NCBI GenBank assembly: GCA_023443225.1
Contig: JAEZVF010000103.1
Span: forward strand, 1-42,081
Origin: Bacillota bacterium
GTDB lineage: Bacteria > Bacillota > Clostridia > Lachnospirales > Lachnospiraceae
DNA length: 42,081 bases
Reading direction: 5' to 3'
Part shown: piece after piece, positions 26,040-34,273 of the stretch
Layout: every line of letters starts with the position of its first letter
Position numbering within the stretch: position 1 is the first letter of the stretch
Position numbers and translations under genes: made by a program
The notes under the pieces: model-generated
What the model was told of the DNA's origin: nothing
What the model saw: only the letters and a program-made list of their open reading frames with translations
The model's database searches: none

Positions 26040-26824
26040 AAGACATTACCTCCAGATAAGAACGCGAAGAATGCCATTCCAACGCCGACTCCTGCAGCGG
26101 TTGCTGCTGCAGTTATAAATGCCTCAATCGCACGGGCTCCTCCAGAAACATAATCTCCCTGCAAAGTATCCCTTATTGCATTAGTTATGGCAACTCCGGG
26201 TAATAAAGGCATCAAAGATCCACCAATTAGAGCATCCAACTGAATAGGTAAGTTTAATACATGCATAAACAACATACTACTGAAAGCAATCAGGATGGAA
26301 GCTAGCATGTTTTTGATAAACGTATTTATTTGAACTCTTTTTGTTAAAATAAATACAAAAACTATTATGCCTCCATGAAAGCCCGCAAGAATACTATTCA
26401 GCCAATCACCTCCGAGCAATACGGTAAAAGACAAAGAAGCCAAAATGATACAGATGTAATAAGCAAAAACACCATATTCCCTAGACGTTTGTATATTCTT
26501 AAGATCTAAATAAGCATCTTCTAATGTGATTTTACCGTTACACAGGTTTCTGGAAATAGTATTCACAGTGTATATATATGAGAAATTGGTCATGCGCATT
26601 TCCAAACGTTTTACCAAACTTATTGTATCAATGCTGGCATCTCCCAAAGTCATAAATATTCCTGTGGGTGTAACATATACTTCTGTTTTATCAAAACCTG
26701 AAATCTTTAGTATCCTTGTCATGGTATCCTCCACCCGATAAGTTTCGGCTCCACCACATAACATGATTTCTCCAGCCAGCATAGCAACTTCTACTAATAG
26801 CTTATAATTTATTTCTGAAGTCAA
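26036..26824 (-). CDS. Threonine/serine exporter, large subunit (ThrE, DUF1212)
   Basis: 262 residues. A soluble N-terminal part has the DUF1212 signature LLAGEIMLCGGAETYRVEDT-like pattern and VTPTGIFMTL; five membrane helices follow from about residue 115, with GSLMPLLPGVAITNAIRD repeating the PLxPG motif of its partner. I place the start at a TTG (26824) behind AAAGGA, which aligns with the family N-terminus; another TTG lies 13 codons upstream without a ribosome site. Coupled to the small subunit by ATGA. Confidence 0.85.
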   Translation of the reverse strand: MTSEINYKLLVEVAMLAGEIMLCGGAETYRVEDTMTRILKISGFDKTEVYVTPTGIFMTLGDASIDTISLVKRLEMRMTNFSYIYTVNTISRNLCNGKITLEDAYLDLKNIQTSREYGVFAYYICIILASLSFTVLLGGDWLNSILAGFHGGIIVFVFILTKRVQINTFIKNMLASILIAFSSMLFMHVLNLPIQLDALIGGSLMPLLPGVAITNAIRDTLQGDYVSGGARAIEAFITAAATAAGVGVGMAFFAFLSGGNVL

Positions 26825-27069
26825 AATACTACCTATTCCTTTCTGTAGATTTTTATAACCCAAACCGCGCTTTCTGGTTAAATTCGGAGTAAGACAATGC
26901 CTTTTTCAACCAAATTTATTTCTGGAAATTACAATGGGTATAAAATGTGAACGAAAATGTTAACAGAATATTTGTTTTGTCTTCATAGTTTACACATAAA
27001 TGTATTTTATAATAATAGTAAGAAGTGAATTAATAGTTTCACTCTCTCCTCCCCATATTATTATAGATA

Positions 27070-27108
27070 AAGTAAGGCGATAAATGTACTACATTTATCG
27101 CCTTACTT
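27070..27108. terminator. Near-perfect hairpin after PH-like gene
   Basis: AAGTAAGGCGATAAATGTA pairs fully with its complement, separated by a single base, so about 17 bp can form. It lies 32 bases past the stop of the PH-like gene and ends transcripts of the two-component operon. Confidence 0.75.
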
Positions 27109-27139
27109 ATATTATCGACCTGAAACCTTGTATCTTCTG

Positions 27140-27511
27140 CTACTCTATGTCGAAATCTTCTGTGTCAGAAACATCGATATCCATAGTGTGCAATGTACGC
27201 CTCTTCCGTCTGGCCTCTTCTGAAGCAGTCATAAGGAAATCTTTTATTGTATTAGAATTTTTGATATGTAATAACTTAAGCTCCGGATGTGTCGTATCTC
27301 CGGTATAACAAGTGACTGTGCCTAACTTAAAGATTCTCTCCATTAAACTTCTAGTGAGTTTAACATCTTGAACTTTATACATATAAGCATCATCAACTGT
27401 AATATTTAAGAACCCGCTTGTTATTGAAAGCTTTTCATCTGAGATAGTATACGTAGTAAAACAAATTGGTAATCCCAAGAACTTTGTTCTTTTCTTTTCA
27501 ACGTAAATCAT
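27140..27511 (-). CDS. PH domain-like (bacterial PH) protein
   Basis: 123 residues, no membrane segment. The pattern of a bacterial PH fold is visible: TTYTISDEKLSITSGFLNITVDDAYMYKVQDVKL, then GTVTCYTGDTTHPELKLLHIKN. A basic RRKRR stretch and a very acidic tail (DIDVSDTEDFDIE) close the protein. It starts 27 bases after the lipoprotein gene and probably shares its transcript. The function is unknown. Confidence 0.7.
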   Translation of the reverse strand: MIYVEKKRTKFLGLPICFTTYTISDEKLSITSGFLNITVDDAYMYKVQDVKLTRSLMERIFKLGTVTCYTGDTTHPELKLLHIKNSNTIKDFLMTASEEARRKRRTLHTMDIDVSDTEDFDIE

Positions 27512-27538
27512 TCTTATACTCCTTTTAGCTCCACTTAT

Positions 27539-28294
27539 TTATTTATTAAATTTAATCAATGCATTCTTTTCCTGGTTTGATACTACCAAATTGCATTTGG
27601 ATATATCTATATCCTGTAATACGTCAAAAACGAGTACGGCTTCTTTGGTTTTCCCTGCCGGTACTTCAATGTCCAAGTACTGAATATCATTTAATAATAA
27701 AGTTAGCTTAGGAATATAGGTAACGTTGGAACCATTATTCAATGTATACTCAAATCCAGATTTTATTAAATTAATTTTTTGCGTTTTCTTTGTTAAATTC
27801 TTAATATCAAAGCTAACAACAAGTAATTTTCTGCCTTCGGTAGTCTCTAAAGAAAAATAATTGTTTTTGCTCTTAGTTGGGTAGCTATCATACAACTTAT
27901 AGTTCGCATAAGAAATCTCAAATTTCCCATTGCCCAATTCGTCTGATAAATTCATATCACTAACCATGTAGTTGGTTTCATCACCAATAGTGTTTTCTAA
28001 TGTTGTTAATTTATCATCAGAATTAACATACTCACTCACAGGTTCGATATTTCCCTTCGTGTCAGTAGCAACTTCAGATTTATTCACTTCTTTTTTCTCA
28101 CTATCAGCAATATCCTCGGTTGTATCTTCAGGATATATTAAAGCTTCTTTATAATTTTTTTCATGTTTTAGAACAGTCTCAGCCATATACTCTGATAGAA
28201 TATCACTCTCTTCTTCTGTCAATACAACTAATTGTGTACATCCTGTCAACATGATTCCACAAAGCACAATCATTATAAACAGCAATTTTCTCAC
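27539..28294 (-). CDS. Lipoprotein with DUF4352-like immunoglobulin fold
   Basis: 251 residues, starting at GTG behind TGGAGG (VRKLLFIMIV, cleavage before the Cys of LTGCTQ). An acidic Glu/Asp/Thr linker (about residues 60-125) precedes a beta-sandwich domain: LLVVSFDIKNLTKKTQKINL and VPAGKTKEAVLVFDV are typical of DUF4352/TRF2-like extracellular domains. Longer starts upstream give an implausible leader. It has its own promoter yet sits downstream of the histidine kinase gene in the same direction, so it may be a target or accessory of that two-component system. Confidence 0.7.
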   Translation of the reverse strand: MRKLLFIMIVLCGIMLTGCTQLVVLTEEESDILSEYMAETVLKHEKNYKEALIYPEDTTEDIADSEKKEVNKSEVATDTKGNIEPVSEYVNSDDKLTTLENTIGDETNYMVSDMNLSDELGNGKFEISYANYKLYDSYPTKSKNNYFSLETTEGRKLLVVSFDIKNLTKKTQKINLIKSGFEYTLNNGSNVTYIPKLTLLLNDIQYLDIEVPAGKTKEAVLVFDVLQDIDISKCNLVVSNQEKNALIKFNK

Positions 28295-28331
28295 ACTTTT
28301 GTCCTCCAGTAAAAATAGTATTATAATTAAT

Positions 28332-28360
28332 ATAATACCATAAAATGCACAAAACCGCAA
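28332..28360 (-). promoter_or_regulatory. Candidate promoter of the lipoprotein gene
   Basis: Minus strand: TTGCGG, 17-bp spacer, TATTAT, about 38 bases before the GTG start. Confidence 0.5.
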
Positions 28361-28408
28361 TCACAATCTACAATTCGAAAAAATATTTACATATTACCCC
28401 TGTTCTGT

Positions 28409-29923
28409 TTAATTACTCTGTGTATCAAGTTCAAACCAAAATTCAACACCAGTATCATGATTTATAACACCAAACTCTTTGTTTAGTGATGTCATTATAG
28501 CCTTTACAATAGATAATCCGATACCGCTTCCGCCATACTCTCTTGTTCGTGCTTTATCAACTTTGTAGAACTTAATCCATACTTTATCGAGATCTTCCAT
28601 TGGTATTGGTTCTCCAGTATTAAATACCGCCACACGTACTACATCTTTCTGTTGGATTAATTTAACCTCAATAATCATTGCGCCTGATACATGATTTAAA
28701 GCATTGCTGATATAATTAGTCAAGACCTCTTCTACCATATATTCATCTGACCAAACATAGATAGATTCATCTTGCTCAAAATGCATGATGACCCCTTTTT
28801 GTTTAAAAAGAATGTCTACCGAACTTAGAACAGCCTTTATAAGAGCAACAAGATCAAATCTTGCGATGTTTATCTGATTATTACCAAACTCAATCTGATT
28901 CAGTGTTAATAATTTTTTCACCATCTGGTTCATCTTTTTAGCTTCGTCTACAATAACATCACAGTAGAATTCCTTGCTTTCCAAATCTTCATTTATGTTG
29001 TCTTTTAAGCCCTCAGCATACCCTTGAATCAAAGCAATCGGAGTTTTTAATTCATGAGTGACATTCGATAAGAATTCCTTCCGAACCTCATCAATATGAA
29101 TTTTATCTTGTAAATCAGACAATAATTCATTATTCGCTATTTTCAATTCGGAAATCGTATTTTCTAATTTTTCTGACAAAGTATTAATACATCCTCCAAG
29201 TTCTCCTATTTCATCCTTGGATCTCACTTCATATTTCACTTCGAAGTCCAGATCACTCATTTTTTTAGCGATAGAAGTTAATTGAAGTACTGGTAAGGTA
29301 AAGCTTCGGCTGATAAAAAACATTATGGTAGTTCCAATGATTACTGCTATAATTCCCACATAAGCCAAGAATTTGTTAGCAATCGCTACACTTTCCTGCA
29401 TACTTTCATAATTGGTACGCATGAAAACTGTATATCCATTATCCAATTTACCGATTAAATCAATATAATTTGATTCAAGTCTAGAATCATATAATGAATA
29501 GATATAATAATCCGTTTCAGCCTTAATCAATTCCTTAGATTGCTCTGGGTTACTAAAAATATAGCCTTGCAAAATGGAATAGACTCTCTTATCATCATCT
29601 ATGCCACGACTCCCTGCTCCTGGAAATTGATACGTTAACTTATCTGACAATATATATATATTTACATTTCTACTATCACGGATTCGTTCCAATCTAAGGA
29701 GCTCGCCACTAGATAAACTTTCACCAGCAACTTTATCTTCATAGATATGATAAATTGTATCAAAGGTATTTCCTAAGGTGTCTATCTTACTATGTAGATA
29801 ATACCTTTCTAATAAAGTTCTATTTAAAAACCATAGTAAAAAGATTGTCAGTACCATTAATACTGTCAACGTAAGTGTCAGTTTAACTCGTATAGAATGT
29901 CGGTTCTGTAAACCTATCTTCAT
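28409..29923 (-). CDS. Sensor histidine kinase
   Basis: 504 residues. Transmembrane helix 1 (about 15-35), an extracellular sensor region of about 145 residues, helix 2 (AYVGIIAVIIGTTIMFFIS), HAMP (LTSIAKKMSDLDFEVKYEV), the HisKA H-box HELKTPIALIQGYAEGL, then ATPase boxes (NYISNALNH, YGGSGIGLSIVKAI). It should phosphorylate the regulator encoded 66 bases upstream. The start at ATG 29923 follows GGAGAA; an ATG four codons earlier has its ribosome site too close. The signal is unknown; the external region shows no named domain to me. Confidence 0.9.
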   Translation of the reverse strand: MKIGLQNRHSIRVKLTLTLTVLMVLTIFLLWFLNRTLLERYYLHSKIDTLGNTFDTIYHIYEDKVAGESLSSGELLRLERIRDSRNVNIYILSDKLTYQFPGAGSRGIDDDKRVYSILQGYIFSNPEQSKELIKAETDYYIYSLYDSRLESNYIDLIGKLDNGYTVFMRTNYESMQESVAIANKFLAYVGIIAVIIGTTIMFFISRSFTLPVLQLTSIAKKMSDLDFEVKYEVRSKDEIGELGGCINTLSEKLENTISELKIANNELLSDLQDKIHIDEVRKEFLSNVTHELKTPIALIQGYAEGLKDNINEDLESKEFYCDVIVDEAKKMNQMVKKLLTLNQIEFGNNQINIARFDLVALIKAVLSSVDILFKQKGVIMHFEQDESIYVWSDEYMVEEVLTNYISNALNHVSGAMIIEVKLIQQKDVVRVAVFNTGEPIPMEDLDKVWIKFYKVDKARTREYGGSGIGLSIVKAIMTSLNKEFGVINHDTGVEFWFELDTQSN

Positions 29924-29989
29924 ACTATTCTCCATTCCTGTACATACTCATTTGAAGCTTGTACTAATGCATTTACTTTAATATTGCCG

Positions 29990-30667
29990 TCAATCTCCCA
30001 CTTCAAATTTGTAACCCATTCCCCAAATCGTTTTAATATACTCTCCTTTTTGTCCCATTTTACTTCTTAATTTCTTCACATGGGTATCAATGGTTCTGGC
30101 ATCTCCAAAATAATCATAATTCCATACATGATTCAATATCCGCTCTCTTGAAAGTGCAACTCCTTTATTTGTTACAAAATACGTAAGTAATTCGAATTCC
30201 TTAAAGCTTAAATCTATGTTTACACCATCAATTTTAACCTGGTGTGCAGCCTTATCTAAAACAATACCACCAATTTCTGTAATTTCATCATCCAATGCAT
30301 TTGTCCTACGAAGAATCGCCTCTACTCGGGCAACCAATATCTTTGGACTAAATGGTTTTGATATGTATTCATCTACACCTAATTCAAAACCAAGCAGTTC
30401 ATCCTTTTCATCGCTTTTTGCTGTTAACATAATAATTGGTACTTGGGAATATTGTCTGATTTCACGGCAAACCTGCCATCCGTCCATTTTTGGCATCATA
30501 ACGTCTAAAATAATCAAAGCGATGTCTTTCGTTTCAAAAAACACATCCACAGCTTGTTCACCATTTTCAGCTTCAATTACATCAAAATTCTTTTTACTTA
30601 AAAAATCTCTTACGAGCTTTCTCATTCTGCTTTCGTCATCAACAACAAGAACTTTTAAATTATCCAT
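29990..30667 (-). CDS. OmpR/PhoB-family response regulator
   Basis: 225 residues. Receiver domain with D10/D11, phospho-acceptor D55 (LIILDVMMPKMDGW), T in MLTAKS and K in YISKPFSP. The C-terminal winged helix carries LSFKEFELLTYFV, SRERILNHVWNYDYFGDARTID and VKKLRSKMG. The ATG follows AGGAGCG; an in-frame start 19 codons upstream overlaps a palindrome and is rejected. First in the operon with the kinase. Confidence 0.93.
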   Translation of the reverse strand: MDNLKVLVVDDESRMRKLVRDFLSKKNFDVIEAENGEQAVDVFFETKDIALIILDVMMPKMDGWQVCREIRQYSQVPIIMLTAKSDEKDELLGFELGVDEYISKPFSPKILVARVEAILRRTNALDDEITEIGGIVLDKAAHQVKIDGVNIDLSFKEFELLTYFVTNKGVALSRERILNHVWNYDYFGDARTIDTHVKKLRSKMGQKGEYIKTIWGMGYKFEVGD

Positions 30668-30707
30668 AAACGCTCCTATCTGCACGCTTAAGACATGCTT
30701 ATTGTAA

Positions 30708-30721
30708 TGGTTATATAACCA
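30708..30721. promoter_or_regulatory. Palindrome upstream of the response regulator
   Basis: TGGTTATATAACCA is a perfect 14-bp palindrome 41 bases before the regulator start, with a related half-site (GGTTATAA) at 30732-30739. It could be an operator for this regulator or another factor. Confidence 0.3.
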
Positions 30722-30888
30722 CATTTTCGCAGGTTATAAATGTTAGCTTTTGCACTTATCCATGGAAATCTTGGTGCTTTCTAGTGCGAGTACTGATAAT
30801 ACTCACACCTCCTTGGACTAATCTGCTTATCATGGATAATAACATAAATTTATGAAAAAAGTATGTTCTATTTGGTATTCATAGTATA

Positions 30889-31431
30889 TCAATTCAATCG
30901 GTCTTCTAATTCATTAAGTACCCGTTCTCTTTCTTTTAGATCTTCTTCCCATGACGAATATTTATCAATAATGTTATTTTCAAAATTAGTAAATTTAGTT
31001 CTATCGGTATTAATTGCTATAATTATCATTATCATTATTATGAATACGAGAAAAATGTTGATAATCCTTGAGTTTCTGTTTTTCGTGTGCTCCCGTTCTG
31101 CCATCACCTTATATTGCTCTGCTTTTAGAATAGCAACTTCATTGTTATCACTACTTTTTCCCGGTATATAAATTCCTTCTAAATTCTCTGGCTTAACAAT
31201 GCCGGATCTTAAAATCGTACCCTGAAGCTCTTTTAAAAATGTATAGCCTACTGGAGTATGAAAAGTACGATTCTCAGTTAACTTATTATATAATTTTAGG
31301 ACTATACCTGAATTTGCTAAATCAGTATTCTTTTTAATATACTCTATTGCTTCCAGTTCTTCTTTTGCTTGATTGTATTCCTTATTTGTACTAAAGAGAA
31401 AACCATTCACTACTAATCCTTTTTCTCTCAT
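30889..31431 (-). CDS. Hypothetical protein with one membrane helix and C-terminal coiled coil
   Basis: 180 residues, no recognised family. Residues 1-115 are soluble (GLVVNGFLFSTNKEYNQA, then TPVGYTFLKELQGTILRSG); one strong helix (IINIFLVFIIMIMIIIAI) follows, then a short charged coiled-coil-like tail (SSWEEDLKERERVLNELEDR). With no signal peptide the N-terminal part should be cytoplasmic. The ATG at 31431 has GGAGGG directly upstream; earlier in-frame starts lack one. Confidence 0.6.
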   Translation of the reverse strand: MREKGLVVNGFLFSTNKEYNQAKEELEAIEYIKKNTDLANSGIVLKLYNKLTENRTFHTPVGYTFLKELQGTILRSGIVKPENLEGIYIPGKSSDNNEVAILKAEQYKVMAEREHTKNRNSRIINIFLVFIIMIMIIIAINTDRTKFTNFENNIIDKYSSWEEDLKERERVLNELEDRLN

Positions 31432-31527
31432 TTCCCCCTCCATTCTCGCGCTTTTCTTGGCGCATATTTTGTATTTGTGCCGAGGAATACGCGGGCACAC
31501 TGATTACTTTTTCCAGCCATATATTGT

Positions 31528-31564
31528 TTCATCCGTAGAACTGTATAAATGTACTACGGATGAA
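31528..31564 (-). terminator. Hairpin after cyclophilin gene
   Basis: TTCATCCGTAG pairs perfectly with CTACGGATGAA (11 bp), starting 6 bases beyond the stop. The uridine tail is poor, so termination may be partial. Confidence 0.5.
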
Positions 31565-31569
31565 TCTAT

Positions 31570-32388
31570 TTAATATTCAAATACTTTAATTTCTTCTATA
31601 AGAACATCTTCTTCCGGTTTAAAGTTCTGTGCATCCGGATCAATTACTTTTACCGCTGCAACGGCATCCAATACATCATAACCTTCATATACCTGACCAA
31701 ACACAGTATGCATCTGATATAACCATGGAGTTCCTCCGATATTAGCATAGTCTTCTTTTGCTTTATCATTAAATGAAATACCATAATACATTTCCAACTG
31801 TGCTATTACATCGTCTGGGAATTTTTCATCGGATTGAACAATAAAGAATTGACTACCGTTTGTATTTGGTCCAGAATTGGCCATGCAAAGAGCCCCACGG
31901 AGTGGTTGCAGATTATCTGCAAATTCATCTTCAAAGGCATTACCCCAGATACTCTCACCGGCTGTTCCGGTTCCAGTTGGGTCACCACCCTGAATCATAA
32001 AATCATTGATAACTCTATGAAAAGTCAATCCATTATAGTAACCGTCTTTTGCATGTGTAACAAAGTTTTCCACTGCCTTTGGCGCCACATCGTCAAAAAA
32101 TTTAACAAATACGGAACCATAACCCTTAATTACTATTTCAGCAACGGTCTCTCCTTTTTGTGGCTCTGCCATTTGATTGTATTTACTTTCAACAACAGGT
32201 TCTGAAGTAGGTTCAGTTGTTTCTACTTCTTCTGTACTTTGACCCTCAGTTTCCTCTTTGTCTATTGTTGTTTCGGTTTCTTCATTTGTTTCAGTCGTTT
32301 GTCCAGTAGCATTTTCTTTCTGCCCACATCCCATAAGTAAAGTCATCCCTATTGTGAAAATAAGAATCATTGATAGTGCTTTTTTCAT
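31570..32388 (-). CDS. Cyclophilin-type peptidyl-prolyl isomerase lipoprotein
   Basis: 272 residues. A lipoprotein signal (MKKALSMILIF, cleavage before the Cys in LLMGCGQ), then a Thr/Glu-rich disordered linker to about residue 70, then a cyclophilin domain: GLTFHRVINDFMIQGGD, ANSGPNTNGSQFFIV and HTVFGQVYEGYDVLDAV. The catalytic Arg (FHR) and the QFF motif are kept. It helps fold proteins outside the membrane. The ATG at 32388 follows TTGGAGG. Upstream in-frame starts fall in the promoter region. Confidence 0.93.
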   Translation of the reverse strand: MKKALSMILIFTIGMTLLMGCGQKENATGQTTETNEETETTIDKEETEGQSTEEVETTEPTSEPVVESKYNQMAEPQKGETVAEIVIKGYGSVFVKFFDDVAPKAVENFVTHAKDGYYNGLTFHRVINDFMIQGGDPTGTGTAGESIWGNAFEDEFADNLQPLRGALCMANSGPNTNGSQFFIVQSDEKFPDDVIAQLEMYYGISFNDKAKEDYANIGGTPWLYQMHTVFGQVYEGYDVLDAVAAVKVIDPDAQNFKPEEDVLIEEIKVFEY

Positions 32389-32437
32389 TTTAGTTCCTCC
32401 AAGTATTTTTCTTTTCATTGTAGTCCCATCTGCAATT

Positions 32438-32466
32438 ATATTATCACATGAAAAGGATACAGTCAA
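32438..32466 (-). promoter_or_regulatory. Sigma-A promoter of the cyclophilin gene
   Basis: Minus strand: TTGACT, 17-bp spacer, TAATAT, about 50 bases before the start codon. Confidence 0.65.
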
Positions 32467-32577
32467 TTTATCATTAACTACCAAAATCTATTATTTTATA
32501 GAAGTAAAACAGGTAATCATAATTACCCGTGATTAATTATTAAGTAATATATAGGACCTTTTTTAAGTATTATTAAG

Positions 32578-32607
32578 TTGATTTAAGCATCTTTATAGTG
32601 TTATAAT
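32578..32607 (+). promoter_or_regulatory. Sigma-A promoter of the CE2-type esterase
   Basis: TTGATT, 18-bp spacer, consensus TATAAT, about 75 bases before the TTG start. Confidence 0.6.
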
Positions 32608-32681
32608 AAACTAAGAATTCCAATTAGCTTATCCACCAATGTAAAAATGGTTTAAGCGCGGGAACATAGGAGGTTTACAGA

Positions 32682-33815
32682 TTGAAAGAAAATAGCAAAC
32701 TAACAAATTACGCTTTAACAGATATAAAAAATCTAAAAATTCATGGCAGGACTAGCAATAATTTATCTCCTTTGACATTGTTCTGGACCGGCAGCGCCAT
32801 TGAGCTTAATGTAAAAACTACCGAACTGTGGATTGAAGTAGAGGTATCCTATGATACCTTTGAATCATGGATTAGTGTATTAATCAACTCTGCTATGATA
32901 AGTAGACAAATGTTGACGGCGGGACGATATTGGGTATGTGTATTCCGTGGAATGAATGAAAGTACCGTTAAAAATGTCCGTATTGTAAAGGATGTACAAG
33001 CAATGAATGAGGATCCCGGATGTTGTCTTCAGATACATAGTGTAAAATTCGATGGAGAAGCATTACCGATAGAAGAGAAACCTTTTAAAATAGAGTTTAT
33101 CGGTGACAGCATTACCTCAGGAGAAGGTATATTTGGTGCAAAGCAGGAAGAAGATTGGATTCCTATGTGGTTTGGCGCAGTAAATAATTATGCAAAAATG
33201 ACAGCAGATGCATTAAATGCAGATTATCGAGTTATTTCTGAGAGCGGATGGGGCGTATTAACCGGCTGGGATAATAATCCCAACAATAACATTCCTAAGT
33301 ATTACGAAAAAGTATGCGGTATTCTTACTGGTGAAAAGAATAAAGCTCTAGGAGCTTTAGATGAAAATGATTTTCTATCCTGGCAGCCGGATTTTATCAT
33401 TGTTAATCTTGGCACTAATGATGCCAGTGCATTTAACACCCCTGAATGGAAAAATCCAATCACCGGTGAGCTATATAAACAAAGAAGGAATCCAGATGGC
33501 AGCTACAACCAAGAGGATGTAAGATGCTTTGAAGAGAATGTTGAAAGTTTTCTATGTAAGCTTCGGAAGTTTAATAAAAAAGCACAAATTATATGGGTGT
33601 ATGGTATGTTAGGCATGCCACTAATGCCATCCATTTACCATGCTGTATCTAATTATATAAGCTTAACCGGAGACAATAAAGTATCGGTATTTCAACTTCC
33701 CAATACTACGGATGAAACCGTAGGTTCACGATGTCATCCAGGAATTTTATCTCATGAAAAAGCAGCTATGGAATTATCTGCTTATATAAAAGAAAATTAC
33801 TTGAACGACGTTTAA
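32682..33815 (+). CDS. SGNH-hydrolase carbohydrate esterase, CE2-like
   Basis: 377 residues, no signal peptide, so it should act inside the cell on imported acetylated sugars. An N-terminal beta-sandwich (about 1-125) is followed by an SGNH domain: nucleophile Ser in FIGDSITSGEG, Gly in SESGWGVLTGW, Asn in LGTNDASAF and His in SRCHPG near the end. The two-domain layout is typical of CE2 deacetylases, which remove O-acetyl groups from xylo- or gluco-oligosaccharides. The TTG start is fixed by AGGAGG at suitable spacing. With the GH43 gene it fits hemicellulose use. Confidence 0.82.
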   Translation: MKENSKLTNYALTDIKNLKIHGRTSNNLSPLTLFWTGSAIELNVKTTELWIEVEVSYDTFESWISVLINSAMISRQMLTAGRYWVCVFRGMNESTVKNVRIVKDVQAMNEDPGCCLQIHSVKFDGEALPIEEKPFKIEFIGDSITSGEGIFGAKQEEDWIPMWFGAVNNYAKMTADALNADYRVISESGWGVLTGWDNNPNNNIPKYYEKVCGILTGEKNKALGALDENDFLSWQPDFIIVNLGTNDASAFNTPEWKNPITGELYKQRRNPDGSYNQEDVRCFEENVESFLCKLRKFNKKAQIIWVYGMLGMPLMPSIYHAVSNYISLTGDNKVSVFQLPNTTDETVGSRCHPGILSHEKAAMELSAYIKENYLNDV

Positions 33816-33824
33816 TTGTTATCG

Positions 33825-33870
33825 AAGAGACTAATTATTGTATTTCAATGAAATTAGTCTCTTTTATCTT
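33825..33870 (+). terminator. Terminator of the CE2-type esterase
   Basis: AAGAGACTAATT pairs with AATTAGTCTCTT (12 bp), followed by TTATCTT, 9 bases after the stop. Confidence 0.8.
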
Positions 33871-33990
33871 TACTATTAATAGTTGGGTTTTGGATAGTCA
33901 AATTTTGTGAAAAAAATATTTTAAGAATAATCAAGTAAGAATAGTACATACTATGAAAGTCAATGAAAATAAAGTTCATAGGAGGCTATA

Positions 33991-34203
33991 ATGGAAAATA
34001 ACAATCAAAATTATTCAGGAAGAAATGCAAACAGCAGAAACGCTTCTCAAGATTCCAATAGCAGAAACGCTTCTCAAGGTTCTAATAGTAGAAATGCTTC
34101 TAAAGATTCTAATAGTAGAAACGCTTCTCAAGATTCTAATATTAGAAACGCTTCTCAAGATTCCAATAGTAGAAACGCTTCTCAAGATTCCAACAGATTT
34201 TAA
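33991..34203 (+). CDS. Small Asn/Ser-rich protein of six nine-residue repeats
   Basis: 70 residues: a short head (MENNNQNYSGRNA), then six copies of NSRNASQDS with only three substitutions, then NRF. There is no Cys, Trp or hydrophobic core, so it is expected to be disordered. The ATG sits behind a strong AGGAGG ribosome site and a terminator follows, so it looks like a real monocistronic gene. Composition (Asn, Ser, Gln, Ala, Arg) recalls gamma-type small acid-soluble spore proteins, and the next gene is of spore-cortex type, but it lacks the known SASP motifs. A storage, coat or nucleic-acid-binding role is speculation. Confidence 0.65.
   Translation: MENNNQNYSGRNANSRNASQDSNSRNASQGSNSRNASKDSNSRNASQDSNIRNASQDSNSRNASQDSNRF
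34030..34191 (+). repeat. 27-bp tandem repeat, six copies
   Basis: Six in-frame 27-bp units (34030, 34057, 34084, 34111, 34138, 34165), nearly identical in DNA as well as protein. That points to recent expansion, and copy number probably varies between strains. Confidence 0.9.
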
Positions 34204-34208
34204 TGTTA

Positions 34209-34240
34209 GAAAAAAAGCCTCCTGAAAGGGAGACTTTTTT
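34209..34240 (+). terminator. Terminator of the repeat-protein gene
   Basis: AAGCCTCCT pairs with GGGAGACTT (one mismatch, one G-U) around GAAA, followed by a T run. Confidence 0.65.
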
Positions 34241-34273
34241 ATTTCAAGTGTTCTTATTGATACTATACGCAAA

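Noticed and set aside
30780..30835. Short GTG frame behind AAGGAGG upstream of the response regulator, as a leader peptide
   Set aside because: The spacing from ribosome site to GTG is about one base and no attenuator structure follows.
34030..34191. 27-bp tandem units as a CRISPR array
   Set aside because: Units are contiguous with no spacers and are in-frame coding repeats.
34015..34272. Minus-strand repeat-containing frame opposite the small repeat protein
   Set aside because: A shadow of the 27-bp repeats; no ribosome site, while the plus frame has a strong one and a terminator.
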